The notes beneath the pieces were generated by a model, which saw nothing but the letters and a program-made list of their open reading frames with translations, searched no databases and was not told the origin of the DNA. This document shows, piece after piece, positions 54,715-63,856 of a stretch of 64,000 nt of DNA. Position 1 is the stretch's first letter, and the number at the start of each line of letters is the position of its first letter. The position numbers and the translations under genes are program-made. The stretch is from Loigolactobacillus jiayinensis (GTDB lineage Bacteria > Bacillota > Bacilli > Lactobacillales > Lactobacillaceae). The DNA is taken from the NCBI RefSeq assembly GCF_003946445.1, contig NZ_RHOF01000017.1, forward strand, positions 1 to 64,000. Direction: 5' to 3'.

Positions 54715-54720
54715 GTGTAC

Positions 54721-56529
54721 TTATTTGCGTAACACAATATTCTGGTATAACTTGACGGTCAATAAATAATATAAACTATAAAGCACTAAGAAAATCAAAA
54801 ACGGTAGCCATAGGTCATGGTAGGCATTCGGTAATAACTGCGTTGTCGTGAATATTTGTAGGCCAAATAGAACATGAATCACCCCAACCACGCCAGGTAG
54901 TATAAATAAAACACCAATTTCCTTGGCAATCGCACTGCGCAGTAAGCGTTGGCGCGCCCCAATTTTATCTAGCATCCGGTAACGCAGTCGATCATTGGCT
55001 GCACCGGATAAGATTTTGAACATTAAACAACTCGCTAACATCGCTAAAAACGCCACACCCAGGAAGAAGCCCATAAATTCAAAACCAGATAATAAGCCAT
55101 TCATCATTTGGTACATATCATACTTGGTGGTGCCTAGCGCATAAGTAGCTGGAACATGATTTCGTTGTTGATCTAATTTGGTTACCCGTTTGATTGCTGG
55201 TAAGTCACTAAAGAAATCATGAGCAACAATTGTAGTCAAATGCTGCGTTGTCCCTGCTACTTGGTCAAAAGTAGCGGCCGTCACTAGCTTGACCGTTTTC
55301 TGACTATCTTGCGGCAATAATAAGGTTTGCAGCGACTGTTGCCAGCGTAATTCACTATTAGCAGTCATTTGCTGTCCCTGAATCGATTGATATTCTGCTG
55401 CAACTTGATTTTTACGCCAAGGTTTCTGCGCATTTAATGGTTGTTCATCAAATTGATCACGAATAAAATAAACCACGTTTGCTCCAACCTTATACGTATA
55501 ATGATTTTGCCTTTTTATATCAATTTTGGCCGCTGCTTGCTTAACCGTCGTTGTTGGATCATGGAGCACGACATCATAAGGCGCGCTTTGCGTATAAACT
55601 TTAATATTTTTCTGGAAACCCATCCCAGTTGTGATTGCGCCTAATGCCAATGCAAACAACAGCGTTACCATAGCCAACATTCGATTGTAATCGAAAATAC
55701 GGAAATTCAATTGTGCCAGAGTGAAATTATTTAAGCCATGACTAGCAAAATTTTCATGTCGCTGTAACCGCGCTAACAACCACGTAAATAATGAGTTAAA
55801 AACTAAGTAAGTCCCTAGCACGATCGTGACCAGTGCTACGCCAATACCTAAAATTTGCAAACTGCCAATGTACCGCATCACTACATACCCGACTGCTAAG
55901 CAAGCTAAGCCGCAGATGATTTGTCCAATCGTTTTAGCCGGTTTGACCTGAACGTGTACGGGTTGCGCCGCACTTTTTAATAAAGCCAAAACTGGTGTTT
56001 TGCGTAGTACACGTTGATTTAACAGCGCTGCTACCACAAATAAAATCAAGAAGAAAACGCCAGTCACTAGCATTGCTGGCAAATAAAAACCGGTAAAATG
56101 AGTTGCAGTGGCATCCAACCGACTAATTAATAATTGGCCAACAAGAGTGGTCAACCCTACGCCCACAAATAAGCCGCCGAGCAATGATAAAGCGCCGATG
56201 ATCAGGGTCTCTAAAAAAATTAATTGACCCAGTTTACTTGACTTAGCACCTAGCATCATAAATAAGCCATAATCGCGTTTGCGCATACTTAGCAAAAACG
56301 AATTAGCGTAAAGAATATAAACAAACGTGATGATGGCTAATAATACTGAGCCAAACTGAAAAACAAACGGCGCTAAGGAAAAAGTAGCATTGGCCTTAAT
56401 AAAACTATTATTAGTGGCCAACGCTTCAAACATATAAAAAATGGCAGCCGCCATGACTAAACCAGAAAATAAGACTAAATAATCTTTAAAACGGCTTTTA
56501 ATACCCGTTAACGATAACTTAAATAACAC
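54721..56529 (-). CDS. ABC transporter permease, BceB/FtsX type
   Basis: A 602-residue permease of antimicrobial-peptide (bacitracin/lantibiotic) detoxification modules. About ten membrane segments in a 1+3+...+3 layout, an FtsX domain, and a roughly 200-residue extracellular domain (about residues 300-490) that in this family senses the peptide. The frame is open to GTG 56538, but AGGAGG sits 8 nt before GTG 56529, giving the usual start MLFKLSLTGIKSRF. The partner two-component system (BceRS) is not in the window. Confidence 0.88.
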   Translation of the reverse strand: MLFKLSLTGIKSRFKDYLVLFSGLVMAAAIFYMFEALATNNSFIKANATFSLAPFVFQFGSVLLAIITFVYILYANSFLLSMRKRDYGLFMMLGAKSSKLGQLIFLETLIIGALSLLGGLFVGVGLTTLVGQLLISRLDATATHFTGFYLPAMLVTGVFFLILFVVAALLNQRVLRKTPVLALLKSAAQPVHVQVKPAKTIGQIICGLACLAVGYVVMRYIGSLQILGIGVALVTIVLGTYLVFNSLFTWLLARLQRHENFASHGLNNFTLAQLNFRIFDYNRMLAMVTLLFALALGAITTGMGFQKNIKVYTQSAPYDVVLHDPTTTVKQAAAKIDIKRQNHYTYKVGANVVYFIRDQFDEQPLNAQKPWRKNQVAAEYQSIQGQQMTANSELRWQQSLQTLLLPQDSQKTVKLVTAATFDQVAGTTQHLTTIVAHDFFSDLPAIKRVTKLDQQRNHVPATYALGTTKYDMYQMMNGLLSGFEFMGFFLGVAFLAMLASCLMFKILSGAANDRLRYRMLDKIGARQRLLRSAIAKEIGVLFILPGVVGVIHVLFGLQIFTTTQLLPNAYHDLWLPFLIFLVLYSLYYLLTVKLYQNIVLRK

Positions 56530-56541
56530 GCCCATCACCTC

Positions 56542-57306
56542 CTACTGCTGTTCATTTCGGCCGAGTACGCCAAGAATATCCTGATAAAACGCGGCTTTGC
56601 TTTGTTCGCCACGGTTAAGTTCTTGGCCAATCTGCCCGTCTTTAATAAACAGAATTCGTTGACAGTAACTCGCTGAAAACGGATCGTGCGTGACCAGCAG
56701 AATTGAAACTTGCTGTTCCTGATTCAAAGTCGTCATTGTATCAAGTAAACTTTTAGCACTTTTGGAATCCAGTGCGCCAGTTGGCTCGTCACCCATTAAA
56801 ATACTCGGTTGATGAACTAACGCCCGCGCTGAAGCTACTCGCTGCTTCTGGCCACCAGAAATTTCCGTTGGGTATTTAGTTAAAATTTTGCTAATACCTA
56901 GTGTTGCCGCAATTTTTTCAATCACCGGTCGTGCCTTTTTCGCAGAAACATTTTGTAACGATAAAGGTAGGGCAATATTTTCGTATGCCGTCATATTTTC
57001 CAACAAATTAAAATCTTGAAAAATAAACCCAATTTCTTTAGCGCGAAAATCCGCTAATTGATTGCCCCGTAAACGGGTTACTTCCTGCTGATTGATTTTG
57101 ACGGAACCACTGGTTGGCTGGTCCAGCGTTGCTAAAATATTAAGTAATGTGGTTTTGCCTGAACCAGAAGCCCCCATGATCCCAACAAATTCGCCAGCCT
57201 GCACTTTAAAACTAACATCGTGCAAGGCTTCATATTGTTTCTCGTTAGCTTTGCCATAAACCTTGCGAACGTCGGTTACGTCAACAAGTGGTAATTGTGT
57301 CGTCAT
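56542..57306 (-). CDS. ABC transporter ATPase, BceA type
   Basis: A 254-residue ATPase partner of the BceB-like permease. Walker A GASGSGKTTLLNIL (near residue 44), Q-loop FIFQDFNLLENMT, signature ISGGQKQRVASARAL (near 147), Walker B ILMGDEPTGALD (near 168) and switch His in LLVTHDPFSA. It begins the two-gene unit. Direct repeats of CTAACAA near 57383-57402 upstream might be a response-regulator site, but this is weak. Confidence 0.9.
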   Translation of the reverse strand: MTTQLPLVDVTDVRKVYGKANEKQYEALHDVSFKVQAGEFVGIMGASGSGKTTLLNILATLDQPTSGSVKINQQEVTRLRGNQLADFRAKEIGFIFQDFNLLENMTAYENIALPLSLQNVSAKKARPVIEKIAATLGISKILTKYPTEISGGQKQRVASARALVHQPSILMGDEPTGALDSKSAKSLLDTMTTLNQEQQVSILLVTHDPFSASYCQRILFIKDGQIGQELNRGEQSKAAFYQDILGVLGRNEQQ

Positions 57307-57459
57307 ATTAAAATAACTCCTTGTTTTTTATTTAACTGATGACACCTAGTTTAGCAAAGCCTTACTAACAACGCCTGCGAATCAACTAACAATCAGCTAA
57401 CAAAATTGTAAGTTACTGCAAGAAGTACTTTGGTACTAGTATTTTCATAGTTTTTTCAT

Positions 57460-57465
57460 TATACT
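57460..57465 (+). promoter_or_regulatory. -10 box of the leader-peptide/permease unit
   Basis: TATACT, with start near 57472, about 32 nt before the leader ORF. The -35 is poor; the pair AGTACT-TT-GGTACT lies upstream near 57424-57437. Confidence 0.4.
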
Positions 57466-57503
57466 AGATAAGATTGAATTTTATGAGAGAAAGGACGGTT
57501 GTC

Positions 57504-57554
57504 ATGTGTGCAGCTGGCTTCTGCCAAAATAACCCGCCAATACCAACCAAATAG
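57504..57554 (+). CDS. Putative 16-residue leader peptide
   Basis: The reading frame is MCAAGFCQNNPPIPTK, then TAG. AAGGA (57491-57495) lies 8 nt before the ATG, as good as the site of the main gene. Two cysteines and an Asn-Asn-Pro-Pro-Ile-Pro stretch, a sequence type that slows ribosomes, suggest a regulatory leader for the permease 169 nt downstream. I know no named family for it. Confidence 0.5.
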   Translation: MCAAGFCQNNPPIPTK

Positions 57555-57722
57555 TTGTCTAGCTAACAGATCACTTGATTGCAAGCGGCATTGTTAGTGT
57601 AAATGTGGTGCGTTCCGCTTAGTTATGCAGGTCAAACCAGCCATTTCATGTGGCGGGGTGTCCTTGCCAAGCTAATGCAAAATATAAATGCCTTGCGCGC
57701 CACACTATTTTGGGAGGTTATT
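57555..57722 (+). promoter_or_regulatory. Structured leader between the leader peptide and the permease
   Basis: Several exact complementary pairs: CTAACA/TGTTAG (near 57562-57596), AAGCGG/CCGCTT (near 57581-57619), and GTGGCG/CGCCAC (near 57651-57705). The first and second overlap, so alternative folds are possible. The permease ribosome site GGGAGG follows directly. No T run is present, so control would act on translation or stability. Confidence 0.4.
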
Positions 57723-59357
57723 ATGGAAAAACTAGAATTAGAAAGCGCTAATCGCACTTATTTAAAATGGCCGGTGGTTGCCTTAATGGACTTTGTTACC
57801 GTCATTGGCTTCGATGATATTATTTATAACTTTCAAAACCAAGGCCTTGGCGTCGTCACGTCGTGGGTCGTTATGCTCTTTATTTATGTCTTGCCTTATT
57901 CACTAATGGTCGGCCACTTAGGCTCTGTTTTCAGTGCTGAAGGTGGCGGCTTGTCATCTTGGGTACGCGGCACCAGTGGTGATAAAGTTGGTTATTTTGC
58001 CGCTTGGTTTTATTGGGTAGTCGGCCTTCCTTATATCGTCGATGTGGCCAACTCAGTGGTCATCGCCTTTGGTTGGCTGCTTCGTGGTAACGGGAATATC
58101 GATGCTTATATGTCAAAAGCCATGTTCGGTATTTTAACGACTGTCGTTTTCGTTGGTTTCATTTTCTTCGAGCATTTATTCAAAAACAAATCACTAGCAA
58201 TTATGAGTGTTATCGGCGGGAGCGCCATGTTTATTATGACCGTTCTCTTCGTTATTATGACCGTTGTCGCGTTGACTACTGGCAGTCATATTGCAACCCA
58301 GCCGTTTACGTTCAAAGCGTTCATCCCTAAAATTGATGGCCATTTCTTCACCACATTAGGTCTGTTGATTTTTGCCATGAACGGTTCGGAATTAGCGGCG
58401 CCATACGTTACTGATATGAAGAACCCACGTAAAGATTTTCCAAAAGCAATGATGATGATCGCCATCATGACGATTTTCTTAACTGTCTTTGGTTCCTTCT
58501 CTTTAGGGGTCTTCTTCAACGCCCATCATTTACCAAACGACTTAAAAATGAACGGTTCCTATTACGCCTTTCTTGCGCTAGGACGCCAATTCGGTTGGGG
58601 TAAAATCTTGATGTACGTTTTCGCCATCACGCAAGCAATCTATATGTGTGCCCAGTTAGCCGTTTTATTGGATGCCGGCACGCGCGTCTTCCTTGGCGAT
58701 ATCAGTAAAAAATATATGCCAAAACAATTATCAAAATTAACTGCCGATGGTTTACCGATCAACGGTTACTGGATGACCACTGCCATCTGTGCGGTGATTA
58801 TGTTCCTTGGTGGTTTACTCCCACAAATCAATGATATTTTTAACTGGTTGCTGAATCTAAATGGGATCGTTTCACCATTTGCGACTTGCTTCTTATTCTG
58901 GGCCTTTATGATGGTTCGTTTGCATAGTGATCGCTATCCCAAACCAGCCTATACCTACATTAAAAATGATCGCGCTGGTTTTCTAGTCGGTTTGTGGATG
59001 CTTGCAATTACGTTCTTCTCCGCTTTTGCAGCATTCTTCCCTACTGACGCTAAACCAGGCACCATTATGTGGACAGACTCACTGATCATGAACGTTGTGG
59101 TCACCCTGGGGCTCTGTGCGATTGGTTTAGTTATGCCGATTATTGCCCGTCGTCAACGGGAAAATGCCGGTAACGCCTTTACGGGTAGTCAATGGGCTTT
59201 AAATACAGTTTTAATGGTTATTGCTGTTGCTAGCGGCTATTGGATCTCACGCTTACACAGTATGGACGTTCTGTTGCGGTTGCTTTTAATTTTGTTGGTT
59301 ATCGCTATTTTCAGTCTCGCCCTACGCCTGATTTACCGGCGCCCAACTAGCGCTTAA
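57723..59357 (+). CDS. APC superfamily amino acid permease (GadC/YcaM-like)
   Basis: A 544-residue membrane protein with 12-14 hydrophobic segments. The N-terminal region VALMDFVTVIGFDDIIYNFQNQG is unlike the usual GxGIG APC signature, and the C-terminal tail is long. It resembles glutamate:GABA antiporter-like and YcaM-like carriers; the substrate is unknown. The frame extends to 57603, but GGGAGG sets ATG 57723. Upstream lies a leader peptide; downstream, after a terminator, a TetR gene. Confidence 0.83.
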   Translation: MEKLELESANRTYLKWPVVALMDFVTVIGFDDIIYNFQNQGLGVVTSWVVMLFIYVLPYSLMVGHLGSVFSAEGGGLSSWVRGTSGDKVGYFAAWFYWVVGLPYIVDVANSVVIAFGWLLRGNGNIDAYMSKAMFGILTTVVFVGFIFFEHLFKNKSLAIMSVIGGSAMFIMTVLFVIMTVVALTTGSHIATQPFTFKAFIPKIDGHFFTTLGLLIFAMNGSELAAPYVTDMKNPRKDFPKAMMMIAIMTIFLTVFGSFSLGVFFNAHHLPNDLKMNGSYYAFLALGRQFGWGKILMYVFAITQAIYMCAQLAVLLDAGTRVFLGDISKKYMPKQLSKLTADGLPINGYWMTTAICAVIMFLGGLLPQINDIFNWLLNLNGIVSPFATCFLFWAFMMVRLHSDRYPKPAYTYIKNDRAGFLVGLWMLAITFFSAFAAFFPTDAKPGTIMWTDSLIMNVVVTLGLCAIGLVMPIIARRQRENAGNAFTGSQWALNTVLMVIAVASGYWISRLHSMDVLLRLLLILLVIAIFSLALRLIYRRPTSA

Positions 59358-59366
59358 TCTTATCTT

Positions 59367-59401
59367 ATAGCGTAATGTCTCAAGACATTGCGCTATTTTT
59401 G
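59367..59401 (+). terminator. Terminator of the permease gene
   Basis: ATAGCG-AATGTCT pairs with AGACATT-CGCTAT and TTTT follows. Confidence 0.88.
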
Positions 59402-59543
59402 TGGTCATAACTATTTTCTAGGGATACTAGCTATCTGTTATTAGAGATGGTAGAATTTTAGTGGAAGCGGTTAAAAGCGAACATGTAAAAGTATCACCGC
59501 TTACCTGAACGTGAGCTATTATCAAAATAAAGGACTGTTACTC

Positions 59544-60101
59544 ATGATCTCAACGACTCAACGCCAAATTGCGGCTGCATTTAAAAGCTTAATGTTGACG
59601 AAGCCATTTAAATTGATCAACGTCACCACGATCATGCAACAAGCACAATTACGCCGCCAAACATTTTACGAGTATTTCCAAGATAAATATGATCTATTGG
59701 CTTGGATCTTCAACACCGAAGCGGGTATTGACCTCGAAGAAAATGTTGATTATGAGCACTGGACCTCATCGCTATTAGACCTAATTAACTATCTTGAAGC
59801 TAATCGATCATTTTATCGCAACGCGCTTGCGATCAGTGAGCAAAATTCATTTGATCAATATTTTTTGACCCACACAAAACAACTAACCGATATAATCGTG
59901 CGTGATCTATTAAAAACTAAGAATATTCCACTCACCGGTGCGTATATTAGCTTTTTGCGGGAATATTTCTCGCGGGCAGTCGTCAGCGTTATCGTCGATT
60001 GGCTACAAGATGATGAGCCGTCAACCCCCGCTTACCTAAGCCAACAGTTACAAACCGTCATTGAAGATACGATCAGCGGCTTTTTGATTCGCGTCAAATA
60101 A
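59544..60101 (+). CDS. TetR/AcrR family transcriptional regulator (DhaS-like)
   Basis: A 185-residue regulator. The N-terminal HTH reads KPFKLINVTTIMQQAQLRRQTFYEYFQDKYDLL (residues about 20-52), typical of TetR. The C-terminal helical domain resembles the TetR_C group of DhaS-like proteins. AAAGGA fixes ATG 59544; a GTG at 59511 is in frame but poorly placed. It follows the permease in the same direction and is a candidate regulator of it. Confidence 0.87.
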   Translation: MISTTQRQIAAAFKSLMLTKPFKLINVTTIMQQAQLRRQTFYEYFQDKYDLLAWIFNTEAGIDLEENVDYEHWTSSLLDLINYLEANRSFYRNALAISEQNSFDQYFLTHTKQLTDIIVRDLLKTKNIPLTGAYISFLREYFSRAVVSVIVDWLQDDEPSTPAYLSQQLQTVIEDTISGFLIRVK

Positions 60102-60196
60102 AAAGTGATCCTAAACAATACTATTGAGCGTTGCCAGCAGCGAGATTGCTTTATTCGCTGCTATTTTAGTTGGTTTAATTTTAAATAACTGAGCTA

Positions 60197-60238
60197 CAAA
60201 AAAGCCGTCACCTTAACTGTCAAAGTTAAAGTAACGGT
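60197..60238 (-). terminator. Terminator of the GT8/acyltransferase operon
   Basis: On the minus strand CCGT-AC-TTAAC pairs with GTTAA-GT-ACGG, and TTTTTT follows, 13 nt past the last gene. Confidence 0.88.
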
Positions 60239-60250
60239 ACATAAAGCTTT

Positions 60251-61105
60251 TCAGCCACGCCAACCAGCAATATCACTAGTGGAAAATTGGTAGTTTAACG
60301 GTTGCCCATAGGCCTGTTCGTAGGCTTGCTTTTTCTGTGCGTAATCTTGCTGCATCATGGCGATACTATTTTCACGCGCTGATTTAGCCGTATCTGGGAA
60401 AATAGTTGGTAACACGTGCATGCGATAACGCGTCTGGTTAAATTCAGCATTGTCGCGCCGCGGTAGTTCTATAATTTCAACAAAACAAGACACAATTGGC
60501 ACCTGAAAACGGGCGGCATAGTAATAAGCACCACGTTTAGGTGGCCGTGGTTTGCGGTAATTAAACCACATTTCTTGCTCTGGATAAATTAAAATAAATT
60601 GTTGCTGGTTCAATAATTGCTGCAGTTGCTTAGGAAATTCGCGACCCATATATTCTTTATCGCCGCCAATTGGAAGCGTATCAGCGTACTTTAATAAATA
60701 ACCGACTACACCCTGCGCTAAGAGATTAGTGGCTTGGCTGACCACAAACAGCCGCTTAGTTCCAATTTGCCGTAGGGTTTGTCGAACAATTGTATTTTCC
60801 AACGGGCTAAAATGATTACTAGTCACAATGGCTCCATTTTCCAACCCTAGTAAATTTTCTAAGCCAATAATTTCCGTGTGCCGATTGATCAACTTCGTCG
60901 TACTGTTCATGATCATGCGCGCTAGCCAATTATTGAAGGCATAACGTGCTGATTGCCGCCGTTTAAGATTAGCTGCCAGTAGACGACTAGTTTCAGCCGG
61001 TGATAAAGTGGCATCATTGACCTCAACTTTACTATTAAACTTTTCGGTCGTAATATTTTGCTCAATATTTTCAATGACGCTTTTTTTACTGCCACCAATG
61101 ATCAT
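60251..61105 (-). CDS. Lysophospholipid acyltransferase-like protein
   Basis: A 284-residue PlsC-superfamily acyltransferase. The acceptor-site motif is NHFSPLE (about residue 91), where the usual NHx4D Asp is Glu. The second block is LIYPEQEMWFNYRKPRPPKRGAYYYA (near 172), standing in for the EGTRS block. There is no strong N-terminal membrane anchor; a charged helical N terminus (residues 1-50) precedes the domain. It is the last gene of a four-gene unit with two GT8 enzymes, so it may acylate a glycolipid or sugar. Confidence 0.78.
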   Translation of the reverse strand: MIIGGSKKSVIENIEQNITTEKFNSKVEVNDATLSPAETSRLLAANLKRRQSARYAFNNWLARMIMNSTTKLINRHTEIIGLENLLGLENGAIVTSNHFSPLENTIVRQTLRQIGTKRLFVVSQATNLLAQGVVGYLLKYADTLPIGGDKEYMGREFPKQLQQLLNQQQFILIYPEQEMWFNYRKPRPPKRGAYYYAARFQVPIVSCFVEIIELPRRDNAEFNQTRYRMHVLPTIFPDTAKSARENSIAMMQQDYAQKKQAYEQAYGQPLNYQFSTSDIAGWRG

Positions 61106-61125
61106 CGTTGTCGCCCCCTTTTTAG

Positions 61126-62079
61126 TTAGAGATAAACCACATTGCCTTGATCGCGGACACTTTTAAAGGTGATCGCAGCATGGATCGTTTTCTGAGCCAT
61201 ACTAAGTAGCTGTTGTAACTTAGCGTCGTCCTGTTGTGTATCGTGCACATTATGACGCTGTTTAGTCGCAACAATCTGATCATAGTAAGGCGTCATGCGC
61301 GCATAATGCCAGAAATACTGCTGATTAGCCACGTCATCATAATGCCATGGCTTGGCAAATAAATTATAATGCACTAACTGCGGTGCGGCTGAGGTATCGT
61401 TCATTTGTACATTCCAAGCTGGATCCAAATACCGGATACGCTGCTGGCTGATGGCATTTAAATAGTCCTGATCTGGCGCCAAACTCGCAAAATGGTATTC
61501 GTTTAACAAACTTAGAAAATGCTCAGCAAAGTGTTCCGTACGCATCGCTTTTAAATTCATCAACAACACACCGGAATTTACATACTTATCCGCGGTAACG
61601 CCCACCGCATCAGCCGCATAAGTGGCCATCTTGGGGTTAGCAGCAATAAATGGATCAGGCACAGCACCAAGCAATTGATTACCCAGCTCAATTTGATATA
61701 AATCAGCAATATCGGCCAATACAACTGTGTCAGCATCCAGATAAATCGCCTTATCATATTCTGGAAACATCGTTGCAATAAATAACCGAAAATAAATCGT
61801 AAAAGTAAAGTAATCACAGCGTAACTTATTGTCATGATCAGTGATTTTCTGTAACTGTGCATTCGTCAGTGGGACAAATTTTAAATTAATTTGTGGCTGA
61901 GTCAATGCTAAAGTCTGTAATTGTTTCTGATTAGCGGGACTTAATTCATGATACAAAACAATTAATTGATAGCGGTTAGTTGCCGTTGTATTGGCAATTA
62001 AGGACTTTAAGGCGACAGCAAGATAGGGTGCGTACTGGTCATCAACTGCAAAAAAGACGGGAATTATTTTTTGTTTCAT
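61126..62079 (-). CDS. Glycosyltransferase family 8
   Basis: A 317-residue GT-A fold enzyme, retaining type. The DxD motif is AIYLDADTVVLADI (near residue 109), the substrate segment is DKYVNSGVLLMNLKAMR (near 162), and a metal-binding His is in VHYNLFAKPWHY (near 240); these are the GT8 signatures (LgtC-like galactosyl/glucosyltransferases). GAGGTG precedes the ATG. It begins 11 nt after the other GT8 gene. Nucleotide sugar and acceptor unknown. Confidence 0.87.
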   Translation of the reverse strand: MKQKIIPVFFAVDDQYAPYLAVALKSLIANTTATNRYQLIVLYHELSPANQKQLQTLALTQPQINLKFVPLTNAQLQKITDHDNKLRCDYFTFTIYFRLFIATMFPEYDKAIYLDADTVVLADIADLYQIELGNQLLGAVPDPFIAANPKMATYAADAVGVTADKYVNSGVLLMNLKAMRTEHFAEHFLSLLNEYHFASLAPDQDYLNAISQQRIRYLDPAWNVQMNDTSAAPQLVHYNLFAKPWHYDDVANQQYFWHYARMTPYYDQIVATKQRHNVHDTQQDDAKLQQLLSMAQKTIHAAITFKSVRDQGNVVYL

Positions 62080-62090
62080 TTCAACTCACC

Positions 62091-62912
62091 TCATAATCTA
62101 GGGACTAACTGACGATATTCAGTTAAAATATCGTCATATTCATATAATTTTAATTCATCATGCATCCGTTCAACTTGCCATGGTTTTACTGTTAATGTAT
62201 GAATCCACGGGAAGAATCGAAAGCTGGTCGTAAAATGCTGAAATACAGTATTGGCGTGTAAGCGTCGTTGTTCATTAAACCGTCGTGGCGCAATCTTCCG
62301 TGCCTGAATAAATTTATTCAATGCCGTTTGATCAGGCATAAACATTTTTTTCGTTTGACATAATTGCCGGCAATTAGCGAATAAGCGTGTCTGCCGAATC
62401 ATATTTAAATTTAGCAATAAAACGCCAGAATTTAGATAATCTAATTTATCAAGCTGTTGATGAAAGAACCACTTGCCATAATGATCCAACACACCAACTA
62501 ATTCTAGTTGCGCTAGATTCTGCTCATAAAAGGCCACAAAGTTTTGCCGACAAATAACGTCCGTATCAAGGTAAAGAATCTTGTCTGGTATTTCCGGGAC
62601 TTCATCGGCAAACAACCGTAACATGCATCCTGGTGTAAAGACGGTTGCTAAATTTTGCGTTGGAAAGTCTAATTTAAGTAACTCAGTCACATCAACCTTA
62701 GTAATTCGATGACGGTGATCTTTTTGCTGCATTAAATCAGCAATAACCTGAATTGTTTCCGCAGTAATTGGCTGGTATTGCTTATCTTCAGTGGTGATCG
62801 TCGCCGTGAGCACATAAATATGCACTGGAACCGTCACGTTTTTCAGTAACGATAAAATTGAAATTAGCAGGCCATCCTTGACCTTACTATCACCACAATA
62901 AAGGATATTCAT
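62091..62912 (-). CDS. Glycosyltransferase family 8
   Basis: A shorter, 273-residue GT8. It starts directly in the fold (MNILYCGDSKVKDGLLISILSLL). DxD motif KILYLDTDVICRQN (near residue 113), then DKLDYLNSGVLLLNLNMIR (near 154), DQTALNKFI, and HTLTVKPW near the C terminus. A basic tail suits peripheral membrane binding. TAGGTG lies 6 nt before the ATG. It sits between an acyltransferase gene and the second GT8 gene, likely adding the first or second sugar to a shared acceptor. Confidence 0.87.
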   Translation of the reverse strand: MNILYCGDSKVKDGLLISILSLLKNVTVPVHIYVLTATITTEDKQYQPITAETIQVIADLMQQKDHRHRITKVDVTELLKLDFPTQNLATVFTPGCMLRLFADEVPEIPDKILYLDTDVICRQNFVAFYEQNLAQLELVGVLDHYGKWFFHQQLDKLDYLNSGVLLLNLNMIRQTRLFANCRQLCQTKKMFMPDQTALNKFIQARKIAPRRFNEQRRLHANTVFQHFTTSFRFFPWIHTLTVKPWQVERMHDELKLYEYDDILTEYRQLVPRL

Positions 62913-62979
62913 TTAATTCACCTACTTTTAATTCACAAATTGGCCTGTACTATTAAGCAGCTGCAGTACATGACCTAGT

Positions 62980-63753
62980 CTATTTTGCCACTTCATATGG
63001 TTTATATTGAATATACGCAACGTTACTGGCGCGGCTACGTTTTTGCATACACGCCGCAATTTCATCCCGTAACTGGATTTGCTGCTGCTTTGCCGGTAAA
63101 CCAGCTTGTGGGTAAAACGGTCCATCAAGATATAACGTAATGTGCGGCCGCTTCCGCCAACGTCGTTTTTGATAGGTTGTCGTCATACAAAATGAAGCTG
63201 CCTGAGTCCCAATTGGATAATGAAACGCTGCTAAAGGTAATGGGCGAATCTGCGTATAATACGGCCACACGTGGGCTTCTGGATAAACGACGACACACTG
63301 TTTTGCCGCAATCCGTTGATACACTGCGGCCTGAAAGCGACCTAATTGATGCAATGTGTTAGGAATTGGTAACGCCCCACCATAAGGTAACCAGTGGCCT
63401 AATAGCGGAATCCCTAAATTAGCGGGACTAACTAAAAAATTAAGCGGTTTATGCCGCAATAAACTAAACGGAATGAAAACATCGCCTTGCGGTTGCGTAT
63501 GGTTGCCGTAAAGAAAGCAACCCGCTGGATAGTCGTGTAGTAATTGCCCATTAACAATGGTCGGTCGTGCCCAGCAATAGCGATAGAACCAGCTGAACAC
63601 TTTAGTTAAAAAAGTAACAATAAATGCTGTAAAATAAAATAATTTTCCTTGGGGTTCCCATGAATAATCAGTTGCCAAGGTATAATTCTGTTGCTGACTG
63701 GCAACAAAGTCATCGGTAAAGCTATGATAATAGCGTGCCTTCTCCTGTTGCAA
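62980..63753 (-). CDS. PlsC-like acyltransferase
   Basis: A 257-residue acyltransferase with one N-terminal membrane segment (about residues 37-57). The acceptor motif is YGNHTQPQGDVFIP (near residue 80), where His and Asp are separated by five residues rather than four. The second block is VVVYPEAHVWPYYTQIRPLP (near 152), parallel to the YPEQEMW block of the other acyltransferase. The start is TTG with GAGGTG upstream. First gene of the operon, 67 nt before the GT8 gene. Confidence 0.78.
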   Translation of the reverse strand: MQQEKARYYHSFTDDFVASQQQNYTLATDYSWEPQGKLFYFTAFIVTFLTKVFSWFYRYCWARPTIVNGQLLHDYPAGCFLYGNHTQPQGDVFIPFSLLRHKPLNFLVSPANLGIPLLGHWLPYGGALPIPNTLHQLGRFQAAVYQRIAAKQCVVVYPEAHVWPYYTQIRPLPLAAFHYPIGTQAASFCMTTTYQKRRWRKRPHITLYLDGPFYPQAGLPAKQQQIQLRDEIAACMQKRSRASNVAYIQYKPYEVAK

Positions 63754-63828
63754 AGCTTCTCACCTCGTTAATTAAATTAAAAACCTACTACTGACAGATA
63801 ATTGAGCGCACGCTTAAAACCGACTCTT

Positions 63829-63856
63829 AATATACCATATTATAATTTAAAATCAA
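63829..63856 (-). promoter_or_regulatory. Promoter of the GT8/acyltransferase operon
   Basis: On the minus strand TTGATT (63851-63856), a 16-nt spacer and TATATT (63829-63834), about 75 nt before the first start codon. From 63857 to the window end I see no feature. Confidence 0.55.

Noticed and set aside
57383-57402. Direct repeat of CTAACAA upstream of the BceA-type gene as a response-regulator site
   Set aside because: The repeats are short, AT-rich and not at a typical spacing from a recognisable promoter, and no two-component genes are nearby.
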